Assembly (NCBI GenBank): GCA_002392915.1 | Contig: DGHQ01000024.1 | Location: 158,471-222,470, forward strand | Source of the DNA: Bacteroidales bacterium UBA3844 | GTDB taxonomy: Bacteria; Bacteroidota; Bacteroidia; Bacteroidales; Paludibacteraceae | DNA: 64,000 nucleotides | Reading direction: 5' to 3' | Part shown: positions 43,578 through 52,117 of the stretch, one piece after another | Numbering within the stretch: position 1 is the first letter of the stretch | Layout: each line of letters starts with the position of its first letter | Position numbers and translations under genes: made by a program | Notes under the pieces: generated by a model | Database searches by the model: none | What the model saw: the letters and a program-made list of their open reading frames with translations, nothing else | What the model was told of the DNA's origin: nothing

Positions 43578-44705
43578 ATGATAAAAAGGCAATTACAAGA
43601 CATAATAGAAAAAAAACTATTCCAGAAGAAAGCAATTGTTTTAATAGGAGCCAGACAAGTAGGCAAAAGCACTTTATTCCAAACAATTGTAGACGGGAAT
43701 GATAAGAAAACTCTTTTCTTGGATTGCGATGATCCCGAAGTAAGAGAAACTCTCACTAATGCAAACACTACAGAACTTAAACTGCTTATTGCAGACAACA
43801 ATATTGTGTTTATCGACGAAGCTCAACGTGTCGAGAATATCGGATTGACCTTAAAAATCATCACAGATAGATTTCCAGAATGTCAGTTGCTTGTGACAGG
43901 GTCGTCCGCATTCGATCTGTCTAACAATATAAACGAACCACTTACCGGAAGAAAATACGAATACAATTTATTTCCGATATCGACAAACGAACTTCTCAAA
44001 AGCAATGGACTTTTATTTGTAAAACAATCTCTTGAGTCTCGTCTAATATACGGATCTTATCCAGATGTGCTTACAAACCAGCAAAATGCCAAAGAACTCT
44101 TAATGAATCTATCTAGCAGCTATCTTTATAAAGACATTCTTAAAATTGAAAATATCAGAAAGCCTGAACTATTGGACAAACTGCTAGTCGCATTAGCGTT
44201 GCAAGTCGGAAGTGAAGTTTCCTACAATGAAGTTGGACAGACGATAGGAACAGACAGCAAAACAGTAGAAAAATATATAGGACTGTTAGAGCGTTGTTTC
44301 GTTATATTTAGGTTGAATGCATTTTCAAGAAATGTAAGGACAGAATTGAAAAAAAGCAAAAAAATATTCTTTTACGACAACGGCATAAGAAATGCAATCA
44401 TACAAAATTTTTCTCCATTAGCACTACGTAATGACAAAGGTGCTTTATGGGAAAATTTTTTCATTTCAGAACGAATCAAAAGGAACCACTATTCGGGCTG
44501 TTTTGCACGTGTCTACTTTTGGAGAACATCTGAGAAGCAGGAAATTGACTATATAGAAGAAGAGAATGGAAAATTCCGCATTTTTGAACTAAAAGCCAGT
44601 CCAAGCAAAGGAAAAACTGCATTTCCTTCTACATTCACAAACAATTATAACATAGAACAATCCGTTGTCATAACTCCAGACAACTATATAGAATACCTAA
44701 TTTAA
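43578..44705 (+). CDS. P-loop ATPase, AAA_14-DUF4143 type
   Basis: 375 aa, shorter branch of the family. Seen: IVLIGARQVGKST (Walker A), NIVFIDEAQRV (Walker B), LLVTGSSAFDLSN (sensor), LTGRKYEYNLFPIS, YGSYPDVL, and a DUF4143 end with KKIFFYDNGIRNAII and the nuclease-like QEIDYIEEENGKFRIFELKASPSKGK. Function unproven. A+T-rich, preceded by its own two-copy repeat array and followed by an inverted R1 repeat. Confidence 0.9.
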   Translation: MIKRQLQDIIEKKLFQKKAIVLIGARQVGKSTLFQTIVDGNDKKTLFLDCDDPEVRETLTNANTTELKLLIADNNIVFIDEAQRVENIGLTLKIITDRFPECQLLVTGSSAFDLSNNINEPLTGRKYEYNLFPISTNELLKSNGLLFVKQSLESRLIYGSYPDVLTNQQNAKELLMNLSSSYLYKDILKIENIRKPELLDKLLVALALQVGSEVSYNEVGQTIGTDSKTVEKYIGLLERCFVIFRLNAFSRNVRTELKKSKKIFFYDNGIRNAIIQNFSPLALRNDKGALWENFFISERIKRNHYSGCFARVYFWRTSEKQEIDYIEEENGKFRIFELKASPSKGKTAFPSTFTNNYNIEQSVVITPDNYIEYLI

Positions 44706-44710
44706 ATTCT

Positions 44711-44791
44711 GTGTGCTCGCCTTCGGCTCGCACTTTAGAAGGGAGTAAGGACGTTCCGTCCTTTGGAATCCTCATTTATGGTATTCCAACT
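44711..44791 (-). repeat. R1 repeat, second full copy (inverted)
   Basis: Minus-strand reading matches 33263-33345 almost base for base, but its stem is AAGGACG-GAA-CGTCCTT instead of AAGGGTG-GAA-CGCCCTT, so both arms changed together. Confidence 0.9.
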
Positions 44792-44842
44792 GTCATTTTT
44801 CACCTACTATTCGTCAAACTCTTGTTAATTTAAAACAAAAAA

Positions 44843-44870
44843 AGCTTGCCCCGGACTATGAGGGCAAGCT
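44843..44870 (-). terminator. Terminator of the esterase gene
   Basis: Minus-strand AGCTTGCCC...GGGCAAGCT (9-bp stem, 10-base loop) followed by a T7 run, 20 bp after the stop codon. Confidence 0.9.
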
Positions 44871-44889
44871 AAAAATTAGTAAATCAAAT

Positions 44890-46671
44890 TTATCTAACTA
44901 CCATTACTTTTTTCACCACAACAGCTTCTTCTGTAGTCACTTCCACAAAATAGCAGCCTGACGACAAGTTGGAAACATCCACCGTCTTATTTTCAGACGT
45001 CTTAACCTCTACTCCACTCATTGCCATCACCTTCACACTTCTAATTGCAGACTGTGCCTCTACGACAAATTCGTTGCGAGCCGGATTAGGATAAATCACA
45101 ACCGACTTCGAATCAATCACATCATCTACATCTGCTGGATCTACCTTCTCTCCAGTAAACTCTATGTAGTCAAGATTTGTGTAATTGGTATTGAAGACTA
45201 CTTTGATGACATGTTTTCCCTTCGTCAACGACACTTTTGATTTTGACTTTACAACAGCGTATGTGTCCCAATCGGCAGTTTTCTCGCCAGACAATGTCGT
45301 CAACTTCTGTCCGTCCGACAAAACATCAAACTCAAAGTTGCTGCTTCCATTGGATGCCGACGCTTCGATTCCAAACTCTGCGTCTTTCAACACCTCCACT
45401 GTATATTCAAGCCACTCGCCTGAATTTGTATAGCCGATAGCGTAGTTGCCATTCTTGTTGTCGACAATATCCACACCGTCGTTCCTATACTCCTTGCCTT
45501 CATTATTGTCGTCAGAATCCGAGAACGCGAATCCTTCACCGCCCTCATCATAGTTTTCTGCCTCTATCTTCTCTGGCAAAACTGGAGCCTTTCCTCCATA
45601 TGGAGTCTGAGGAGCGTTGACTGAGAATTTAGTCTCCACCTCCATCTCAGATCCGTCCGACATTGTAGCCACCGCCTTCACTACGTGACTACCCTGAGTG
45701 GCAGTCCACTCTGTCGACCAAGGTTCAGAAGAAAGGGTAGCCAACTCCTCACCGTCTAAAGTCACAACCACTTTTTTAGCCTCAACCTTGCCACCCACCT
45801 TTACAATGATTGGAAGGATATCTCCATCAGAATATTTTCCGCTTGCTGAAGGAGACGAGAAGTTAACGCCGCTCGATCCTACTTTTCCACACTCAAGAGA
45901 GTAGTTCTTCACGAAATTCCAGATTTCACGACTTGTGTGAAGAGCACCGCTATTGTTGTGCTCATGGTCACGTCCATTGAATGAGATACGTACGACCTCT
46001 GTCTCACATTCTCCATCTGTCCAGACCTCCTTTGTACAAGATGGATTACCGTTTGAGTACTTTGTTACGACTGGATTCGAATTACACTTGTTGTGTTTAG
46101 CACAATCTTTCACGTAGTTTTCTGACTGCTCATAATTCACAACACTGTCACTCGTACCATGCACATGGATTAGAGGAAGCGGTCTGTTAGCTGTGTAGCT
46201 TGGAGTTCCCATCAAATGTCCCGACACAGGAGCGAACGCAGCGATTTTATTGGGAAGTTTGTTCATCAAATGGTAAGTAAGCATACCTCCCATTGAGAAT
46301 CCCGACATGTAGACGCGAGATTTGTCGATGTTGTACTTTTTAGCCATCTCATCAATAATAGCCGAAATGAAATTGGCATCTTTGTCTCCACTGATGTCCC
46401 ATGTAGAGTAGCCTGTTCCACCACCAGGATAGACAACAAGAAAATTGGCTGTGTCTGCCACCTGTTCCCACTGAGCCATACCACGCTGATAGTTAATGTT
46501 CTGATCCATTCCATGACAGGAGATAAGCAACGGACGGTTGTCTGTTAATCCACTTGGTGCGTGAACATAAATTTCACGGTTTGAGCCACCAACGTTAATG
46601 TACTCTGTGCCAGCATGTGCAGCCGACACAGTTAGGGCAGAGCCCAAGATTGAGTAAATAAGTTTTTTCAT
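44890..46671 (-). CDS. Secreted CE1-type esterase with CBM6 and T9SS sorting domain
   Basis: 593 aa. Signal peptide 1-20 (ends AHA). Alpha/beta-hydrolase of the polyhydroxybutyrate-depolymerase/feruloyl-esterase group at about 22-265: oxyanion region LLISCHGMDQN, nucleophile in YMSGFSMGGMLTY, Asp in HVHGTSDSVVN, His in GRDHEHNN. Then an Ig-like domain (about 275-350), a CBM6-like module (IEAENYDEGGEGFAF ... YTNSGEWLEYTVEV ... NTNYTNLDYIEF, about 365-500) and a type A sorting domain from SVVIYPNPARNEF. CBM6 and the fold suggest action on acetylated or feruloylated xylan (inference). Confidence 0.9.
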   Translation of the reverse strand: MKKLIYSILGSALTVSAAHAGTEYINVGGSNREIYVHAPSGLTDNRPLLISCHGMDQNINYQRGMAQWEQVADTANFLVVYPGGGTGYSTWDISGDKDANFISAIIDEMAKKYNIDKSRVYMSGFSMGGMLTYHLMNKLPNKIAAFAPVSGHLMGTPSYTANRPLPLIHVHGTSDSVVNYEQSENYVKDCAKHNKCNSNPVVTKYSNGNPSCTKEVWTDGECETEVVRISFNGRDHEHNNSGALHTSREIWNFVKNYSLECGKVGSSGVNFSSPSASGKYSDGDILPIIVKVGGKVEAKKVVVTLDGEELATLSSEPWSTEWTATQGSHVVKAVATMSDGSEMEVETKFSVNAPQTPYGGKAPVLPEKIEAENYDEGGEGFAFSDSDDNNEGKEYRNDGVDIVDNKNGNYAIGYTNSGEWLEYTVEVLKDAEFGIEASASNGSSNFEFDVLSDGQKLTTLSGEKTADWDTYAVVKSKSKVSLTKGKHVIKVVFNTNYTNLDYIEFTGEKVDPADVDDVIDSKSVVIYPNPARNEFVVEAQSAIRSVKVMAMSGVEVKTSENKTVDVSNLSSGCYFVEVTTEEAVVVKKVMVVR

Positions 46672-47499
46672 GTATTTTTGTATTAGAGTAATAAGATTCG
46701 TGGCTAAAATAATGCTATTTTGCTCAACTCAAAACAGCTAATCATAAAAAAGAGTTACAATCCTTCGTTTTTGACTGTTTTATCCTAATTATGAAGAATT
46801 TTTCATCAACAGTCGCTTTTTATCTACAAAATAAACCAAACTATTGCTGTCCGCTGAATTTGTTCAAACATTCTCAATTTATTTTTTAGTTGGAGATAAA
46901 TATTGTAGCAGAATGTCTGAATCGAGGATTACAAAGGTCGGAACGCCCTTACTCCCTCTTCCGTGATTCCAAAGGGCAAACACATATAGAATGGACAAAG
47001 AGACGCGGAATTTTATAAGAGAAAGTCTTCGATTTTTTAAGGAAAAGAAACGAGAGAGCTGTACTTATGGTATTGCCTTTCAGGCAAAGTTTTGTATCAT
47101 TGGCACTTCTTCCCGAGACTTCGTCACGGGTTACTCTCGCTTTGCTCGGTAGCGTCTTTCAAACGAAAAAAGATAGAAATATCAGTTATAAAATAGGACA
47201 AGACCTAATTATAGTGCTCGTCTACAGCTCGCACTACCGAGGGGAAGGTCACTTAACAACCCTCTACTATATAGCCAAGTTTCTAAAAAGACGAATGCAT
47301 ACTCCGTCTCATTATGAATTACGAATTTCTATTACACGCACGTCCGTGCGTCTCTACGAGAGGGTAGGTCAACCAAATGTGTGGATTTCCCCAAATAATT
47401 ATGAATTTTGAATTTCTATTACACGCACGTCCGTGCGTCTCTACGAGAGGGCAGGTCAACCAAATATGTGGATTTCCCCCAATAATTATGAATTATGAA
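46672..47499. other. 828-bp repeat-filled gap
   Basis: No gene visible. It holds a partial R1 repeat at 46888-46965 (AGTTGGAG, GAGGATTACA, stem AAGGTCG/CGCCCTT), a stretch with small palindromes at 47067-47170, a decayed R1 piece at 47215-47275, and an 87-bp tandem duplication at 47311-47498. Open frames here only follow the repeats. Confidence 0.8.
47311..47498. repeat. 87-bp tandem repeat, about 2.2 copies, with R2 palindrome
   Basis: Units start at 47311 and 47398, with a partial third at 47485. Each unit contains the 26-bp R2 palindrome (47334-47359, 47421-47446), AGGTCAACCAAAT and GTGGATTTCCCC. 87 is 29 codons, so one frame stays open by chance. Confidence 0.92.
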
Positions 47500-48192
47500 T
47501 TAATCCTCGTTCCATTCCTTCACATATTCAATTGCACGGTTGATATAGTCGAGGAATGGTTTGGTGGTCTTAAATTTTTCCGCCACATCGTCGGCAAGCG
47601 TTGGAGAGAGGATTTCCTCCGTAGACGGTTCGCTGCACAAACAGAAAACCTTATATTTCACAAGATCTATGTATGGTGTGGAATCATCATATCCTTTGGG
47701 CGGACGTTTCAGTTGGAATGTTTTGTCGAGATGGAAACATGGATCCACCTGCTTATCAAGAATCGCCTGGAAATCTCCACCACCGTCGACAATATCCTCT
47801 CGAAGGATCTTCAACGCTTTTGGCTCCATACAATAATCGCCCACAGCAAGCATGTGTCCCGAAGGATAGACGTCGCTCTGCTCTGTGGCGACGTGGAAAT
47901 AATAGCCACTGTAGCCTGATTTTTTTCCTCCACGGCAGATATAGCATCCCATGTGAGTCTTGTATGGACTCTTATCTTTGCTGAACCTCACGTCGCGATA
48001 AATACGATATGTGCAGTCTTTCACCTTCAACCCCTTGACCGACGGATCAAACTGCTCCACTTTTGCTATCAACTGCTCCGTGAAATCCTCAAACACCTTC
48101 TTTGCCAAAAGATATTCGTCTTTATGGGCATCAAACCAAATCTTGTTGTTGTTAGCGGCAAGATTTTGAAGAAATTCTATGACTCTTTTCAT
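47500..48192 (-). CDS. DUF2461 domain protein
   Basis: 230 aa. Seen: FLQNLAANNNKIWFDAHKDEYL at the start, YRIYRDVRFSKDKSPYKTHMG in the middle, and PPKGYDDSTPYIDLVKYK, the standard DUF2461 blocks. Cytoplasmic, function unknown, widely conserved in bacteria. Its ATG follows the flavodoxin stop by 1 bp, so the two are one transcript. Confidence 0.92.
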   Translation of the reverse strand: MKRVIEFLQNLAANNNKIWFDAHKDEYLLAKKVFEDFTEQLIAKVEQFDPSVKGLKVKDCTYRIYRDVRFSKDKSPYKTHMGCYICRGGKKSGYSGYYFHVATEQSDVYPSGHMLAVGDYCMEPKALKILREDIVDGGGDFQAILDKQVDPCFHLDKTFQLKRPPKGYDDSTPYIDLVKYKVFCLCSEPSTEEILSPTLADDVAEKFKTTKPFLDYINRAIEYVKEWNED

Positions 48193-48193
48193 A

Positions 48194-49039
48194 TCATCTC
48201 ACCACTTTTGTGAACTCTGGACCTACCCCAGCCTCATTGCTGACGATAACATAGACCTCTGCCTGAGCAGGATTTCCCTTAGCGTCTTTAGAGTCTGTGA
48301 CAAAACAGTATTCCATGCCGTTCTTTGCCACACGGCTACTTACCTTCACTGGTGTGCCAAGAGGGAACGGATAGTCGCCACATGCAGCGTCGAAGATACC
48401 CTTCTCCTCATCGTTCAACTCTCTCTTGTCTCCAAACGGAACCTCCGGAGCCACTTCTCCTTCCTTTATTCCATTGCGGATAAGAAACTCGTCAATCTCC
48501 TCTGCCGCCTTATCTATACGAGCAGAACGGATTCCATATCCATCCAAAATATTCACACTGGAAGCCATTTTTCTAAGCACCGCCACACTCGTCTCCAAAC
48601 CACCACTGCCGAATGTGCAGAAAGGGATCACCGTCTTTCCCCTCAAATCAAATCTCATAAACCATGCTTCAGCAGGTCGGGCAGCGACACCACACCATAT
48701 AGGGTATCCAAAATAAACAGTATCGTATTCAGCCACGTCTACATTCAATGACTTAATCAACTGAGGTTTCTCATCCCTCTCCATCTCATTTTTGCATCTC
48801 TCAACAGTCTCCTCGAAAGTGCCATTGTATGGCTCAACAGGCACAATTGAATCCAAATCGGCTGAAACAGCCTCAGCCAACAGTTTTGCCACTTTCTCGG
48901 TAGTGTGAGTCTGTGAATAATACAATACAAGCGATTTAGTTGAATGTCGTGGGCTACTCTTCTCCGCCGCAGGCTTCTGTTGATTTCCACAACCTACGAG
49001 AGATAACGCCACAGTTATTGCCATTAAAAATTTCTTCAT
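48194..49039 (-). CDS. Flavodoxin-domain lipoprotein
   Basis: 281 aa. Lipoprotein signal MKKFLMAITVALSLVGC. The flavodoxin fold follows with the FMN-phosphate loop YYSQTHTTEKVA and GYPIWCGVAARP, and GSGGLETS at the third FMN loop; residues about 190-281 form an extra C-terminal domain (PLGTPVKVSSRVAKNGMEYC). Exported flavodoxins of this kind are frequent in Bacteroidales and are thought to serve extracytoplasmic redox; partner unknown. First gene of a pair with DUF2461. Confidence 0.85.
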   Translation of the reverse strand: MKKFLMAITVALSLVGCGNQQKPAAEKSSPRHSTKSLVLYYSQTHTTEKVAKLLAEAVSADLDSIVPVEPYNGTFEETVERCKNEMERDEKPQLIKSLNVDVAEYDTVYFGYPIWCGVAARPAEAWFMRFDLRGKTVIPFCTFGSGGLETSVAVLRKMASSVNILDGYGIRSARIDKAAEEIDEFLIRNGIKEGEVAPEVPFGDKRELNDEEKGIFDAACGDYPFPLGTPVKVSSRVAKNGMEYCFVTDSKDAKGNPAQAEVYVIVSNEAGVGPEFTKVVR

Positions 49040-49051
49040 AAAGTTAATCTA

Positions 49052-49291
49052 TTATGCTATTTGTTTCTTATAATCAATAATTGAAACTTCTTGTTTGAGA
49101 ACTTTTGCTGTATTGACTATTTTCTCAATATGCAATGCCACTTCACCAGTATACATTATCTCCCCACATTCCTCACATTTATAACAAGGAACGTTACGGA
49201 CAACAACCAAAACATCCCCTAAGTCGGAGACATAAGTTGTTACACTTTTTATAGCATTTTTTCCACAACGAGAACATTTCATATTATTCAT
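49052..49291 (-). CDS. YgiT-type zinc-finger antitoxin
   Basis: 79 aa. Seen: two CxxC pairs (CSRCGK and CYKCEECGE) spaced as in MqsA/YgiT N-terminal zinc-binding domains, then a short helical tail (VNTAKVLKQEVSIIDY) rather than a full HTH. Its ATG overlaps the stop of the upstream DUF4258 gene by 4 bp (ATGA), the usual translational coupling of toxin-antitoxin pairs. Confidence 0.85.
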   Translation of the reverse strand: MNNMKCSRCGKNAIKSVTTYVSDLGDVLVVVRNVPCYKCEECGEIMYTGEVALHIEKIVNTAKVLKQEVSIIDYKKQIA

Positions 49292-49596
49292 CTTTTATTT
49301 TTGAAATTATCGTTCCATATAGATAGATCAGGATAGTATGCCGTTATTAAATATATCGACTCTTCATTATGACTTACCACAACATGAAGTATCCGTCCTT
49401 CTATATTCAAACCTAAAATCAAACAACTCGGATATGGTTTGTCATCCTCATATTGTTTGATTATCTCTCCATCTGCAATAACTTTTTGTACATCCAAAAT
49501 TGATATATTTCTCGTTAGCAAACGATCTAAAGCATGTTGCGTAACTACAAAATTTTCAATCTCATTAAGTTTCCTTAAATCATTTATATCAATCAT
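49288..49596 (-). CDS. DUF4258 toxin-like protein
   Basis: 102 aa. Seen: VVTQHALDRLLTRNISILDVQKVI and CLILGLNIEGRILHVVVSHNEESIYLITAYYPD, the DUF4258 pattern, a BrnT/RelE-like small fold with the conserved His/Arg pair near the start and the terminal YYPD. Toxin-first order with the YgiT zinc-finger antitoxin suggests a type II pair acting on RNA (inference). Confidence 0.85.
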   Translation of the reverse strand: MIDINDLRKLNEIENFVVTQHALDRLLTRNISILDVQKVIADGEIIKQYEDDKPYPSCLILGLNIEGRILHVVVSHNEESIYLITAYYPDLSIWNDNFKNKR

Positions 49597-49752
49597 AAGT
49601 AAAACTAATCCTTAATCATTTTATCTGTTGTTTCAATAGTCAATTCCTACAGTTTCACAAGAAAATGAAAAAAACATGTTCTGCTCTTTGAAATCCTCAA
49701 CCATTGGACAATCACAATAATGATTTTTCAAAATTATAAATAAACAAATTAA

Positions 49753-50304
49753 TCATTTCTTTTCGTAAACAAAAGATTCTTCCGCCACCATCGGCATCTC
49801 TTCATCCGGCTCAAAATCATATCTCTTGGGCAGACGGTAGGAATCAAGAATGATGGAATTTATTTTTTGCGACAAAGCCATCAGCGTCTGATGCTGTTGC
49901 TCTTTGCCTCTCAACTGACATTCCCACACTGTCAGCACATGCCATCCAGCTCTCTTATATCGCATCACATTGACATAGTCTCGCTGCATATTATGTTTGA
50001 TCTTCTGAATCCAAAAATCAGTTCGAGTCTTCGGTATCCTGCAACACTTGCTGTCGACGACATCTCCATTTTCTCCTCCGTATGAAAGATTATGACCATG
50101 CCAGAAACAACCGTTGATGAAAATCACCGTCTTATATTTCCTCATCACAATGTCAGGAGATCCAGGCAGACCTTTAACATAAAGCCTATATCGGAACCCT
50201 TCTGCCCACAACCATTTCCGCACAATCACTTCGGGCTTCGTATCTTTTGCCCTTATATGCGACATGCATTTGTGACGCTGCTCAGGTGTGAGTTTATCCG
50301 ACAT
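49753..50304 (-). CDS. vsr: Very short patch repair endonuclease, orphan
   Basis: About 183 aa from MSDKLTPEQRHKCM. The in-frame start at 50355 gives 17 more residues; a -7 box TAACTTTG at 50369-50376 would allow it. Vsr nicks DNA 5' of T:G mismatches that arise from deaminated 5-methylcytosine. Seen: RAKDTKPEVIVRKWLWAEGFRYR, LPGSPDIVMRKYKTVIFINGCFWHGH with the catalytic Asp and His residues, and TDFWIQKIKHNMQRD. The C-terminal 45 residues after the core are variable. No cytosine methylase or restriction gene is next to it. Confidence 0.93.
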   Translation of the reverse strand: MSDKLTPEQRHKCMSHIRAKDTKPEVIVRKWLWAEGFRYRLYVKGLPGSPDIVMRKYKTVIFINGCFWHGHNLSYGGENGDVVDSKCCRIPKTRTDFWIQKIKHNMQRDYVNVMRYKRAGWHVLTVWECQLRGKEQQHQTLMALSQKINSIILDSYRLPKRYDFEPDEEMPMVAEESFVYEKK

Positions 50305-50473
50305 TGACCATTTCCTTTTACTGGAACATATGGACGAAAAAGCCTTTTCCTCCATACATTCACATATGCAAAGTTAATAAGCAAAAACAATTCAAACAAA
50401 TAAAGATGTAAAAAACAGCAAGAAATGATATCCGAAATACCCTCCAACGTCAATCCTCCTATCAATGTTTTTA

Positions 50474-50481
50474 GTATCTTT
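50474..50481 (+). promoter_or_regulatory. -7 box (TATCTTTG) of pabB-pabC
   Basis: TAnnTTTG match 29 bp before the ATG at 50511. Confidence 0.55.
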
Positions 50482-50510
50482 GCATTGTGGACAAAAAACA
50501 GTGATTCTAC

Positions 50511-52097
50511 ATGTTCTACTCTGATATTCATATCGTAGTCTACAAGATGAATGAATGTGCAAAGCGAAACATTCCATTCTTGTTCGCTTTCAATTTTGAA
50601 CTCAATGAGGCTCTTTTCATAGAAAATCCGTCTGAGCAAACCGAAATATTGTTTCAAACGGCACTCGGAGGGAACAGTCGTCCAGCAGCCGCATTAACAA
50701 AGAAAATCGGCAATATTGAATTTCATAGCGAGCCGTTTGACGACTACAAACGACGCTTCAACATCGTAAAACATGCGTTGCAAAGAGGAGACAGCTTTCT
50801 TGTGAACCTAACATCAAGGACTCCCGTCTCCACTGATCTTTCCATCAAAGAGATCTATGATTCCACTGATGCTCCATACCGTCTTTATGTGCCGGATCGT
50901 TTTGTCTGTTTCTCTCCAGAACGATTTGTCTTTATTCAAGAAGACGGTACGATCTCCACAGATCCGATGAAGGGTACCATCGACGCTTCTCTGCCAAACG
51001 CAGAAGAGACAATATTGAGCAATCCTAAAGAGACAGCGGAACATGCCACTGTGGTGGACCTGCTGAGGAACGACATCAGCATGAACGCTTCCAACGTCCA
51101 CGTGGCTCGCTACAGATATATCACTTTGATCAAAGGTCAGGAGAAAAGCATTCTGCAGGTGAGTTCAGAGATAAAAGGACAACTATCCGCAGACTGGAGA
51201 TCGAAAGTCGGTGATATAATACTGGATATGTTGCCAGCAGGAAGTATTTCCGGTGCTCCCAAAAACTCCACCGTCGCCACAATAAAAAAAGCAGAGACGA
51301 CCGAACGTGGATTCTACACAGGAGTGTTCGGATATTATGACGGCAAAGCCTTGGACAGCGGTGTGCTTATCCGCTTCATTGAGCAAGATGCCGACGGAAA
51401 TCTCTACTTCCGAAGTGGAGGTGGAATCACAGCGAAAAGTGATGTGAAGAGTGAATACGAAGAGGTAAAACAAAAAATATATCTTCCTACTATGGAACCA
51501 AAATTTTCTGAAGTCATATGCGTCCGCGACGGTGAGCCACAACATGTCGGCTACCACATCCAACGTATGAACCGAACTACAAGCCACTTTTTCGGTTCAG
51601 ACATCGAAGTTCCAGATCTTTCCCAAAAGATTCCCGACAATGCGAAGAAAGGAAAATACAAATGTCGAATCGTTTATGGCAAAGAGATAGAAAGCATTGA
51701 ATTCTCACCATACGAAGCGAAGACGAGAAAATCTGTGGCAATCGTGGAAGATGACGCTATCGATTATACCTACAAATCTACCAACCGTGATGATCTAAAA
51801 CGTCTGGTTGCCAAAGCTGGGACAGACGACGTCATCATTATCCGCAATGGCATGGTGACGGACGCATCCTACTGCAACGTGGTGTTTGAAGATGCAGATG
51901 GAGGATTGTTCACTCCAGAAGAGACCCTGCTAAACGGAACTTGCCGTCAACGTCTTCTCGATAATGGAATTATAAAAATGCGTAAGATTCGACGCGAGGA
52001 TATCCATCTTTACTCACACATCTATTTCATCAACGCAATGATGGACATCAACGAATGTCAGAAAATGGATGTGAAAGATATTCAAATGGTTTTCTAA
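50511..52097 (+). CDS. pabB: Fused aminodeoxychorismate synthase component I / lyase
   Basis: 528-aa bifunctional enzyme of p-aminobenzoate (folate) synthesis. N-terminal PabB part (about 1-325): NVKHALQRG-like IVKHALQRGDSFLVNLT, STDPMKGTIDA, AEHATVVDLLRNDIS, and PAGSISGAPKNSTVATIKKAE with GFYTGVFGYYDG. C-terminal aminotransferase-IV (PabC-like) part (about 335-528) with YHIQRMNRT, CRIVYG, VTDASYCNVVF and TPEETLLNGTCRQRL. The start MFYSDIHIVVYKMNECAKR is kept because homologues have about ten residues before MNE. The glutamine amidotransferase PabA is not next to it. Confidence 0.92.
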   Translation: MFYSDIHIVVYKMNECAKRNIPFLFAFNFELNEALFIENPSEQTEILFQTALGGNSRPAAALTKKIGNIEFHSEPFDDYKRRFNIVKHALQRGDSFLVNLTSRTPVSTDLSIKEIYDSTDAPYRLYVPDRFVCFSPERFVFIQEDGTISTDPMKGTIDASLPNAEETILSNPKETAEHATVVDLLRNDISMNASNVHVARYRYITLIKGQEKSILQVSSEIKGQLSADWRSKVGDIILDMLPAGSISGAPKNSTVATIKKAETTERGFYTGVFGYYDGKALDSGVLIRFIEQDADGNLYFRSGGGITAKSDVKSEYEEVKQKIYLPTMEPKFSEVICVRDGEPQHVGYHIQRMNRTTSHFFGSDIEVPDLSQKIPDNAKKGKYKCRIVYGKEIESIEFSPYEAKTRKSVAIVEDDAIDYTYKSTNRDDLKRLVAKAGTDDVIIIRNGMVTDASYCNVVFEDADGGLFTPEETLLNGTCRQRLLDNGIIKMRKIRREDIHLYSHIYFINAMMDINECQKMDVKDIQMVF

Positions 52098-52117
52098 CAC
52101 ATTAATTTAAGTTTACA

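Noticed and set aside
47067..47919. Plus-strand ORFs across the repeat gap
   Set aside because: The frame follows the 87-bp repeat and then runs antisense through the DUF2461 gene; no protein family character.
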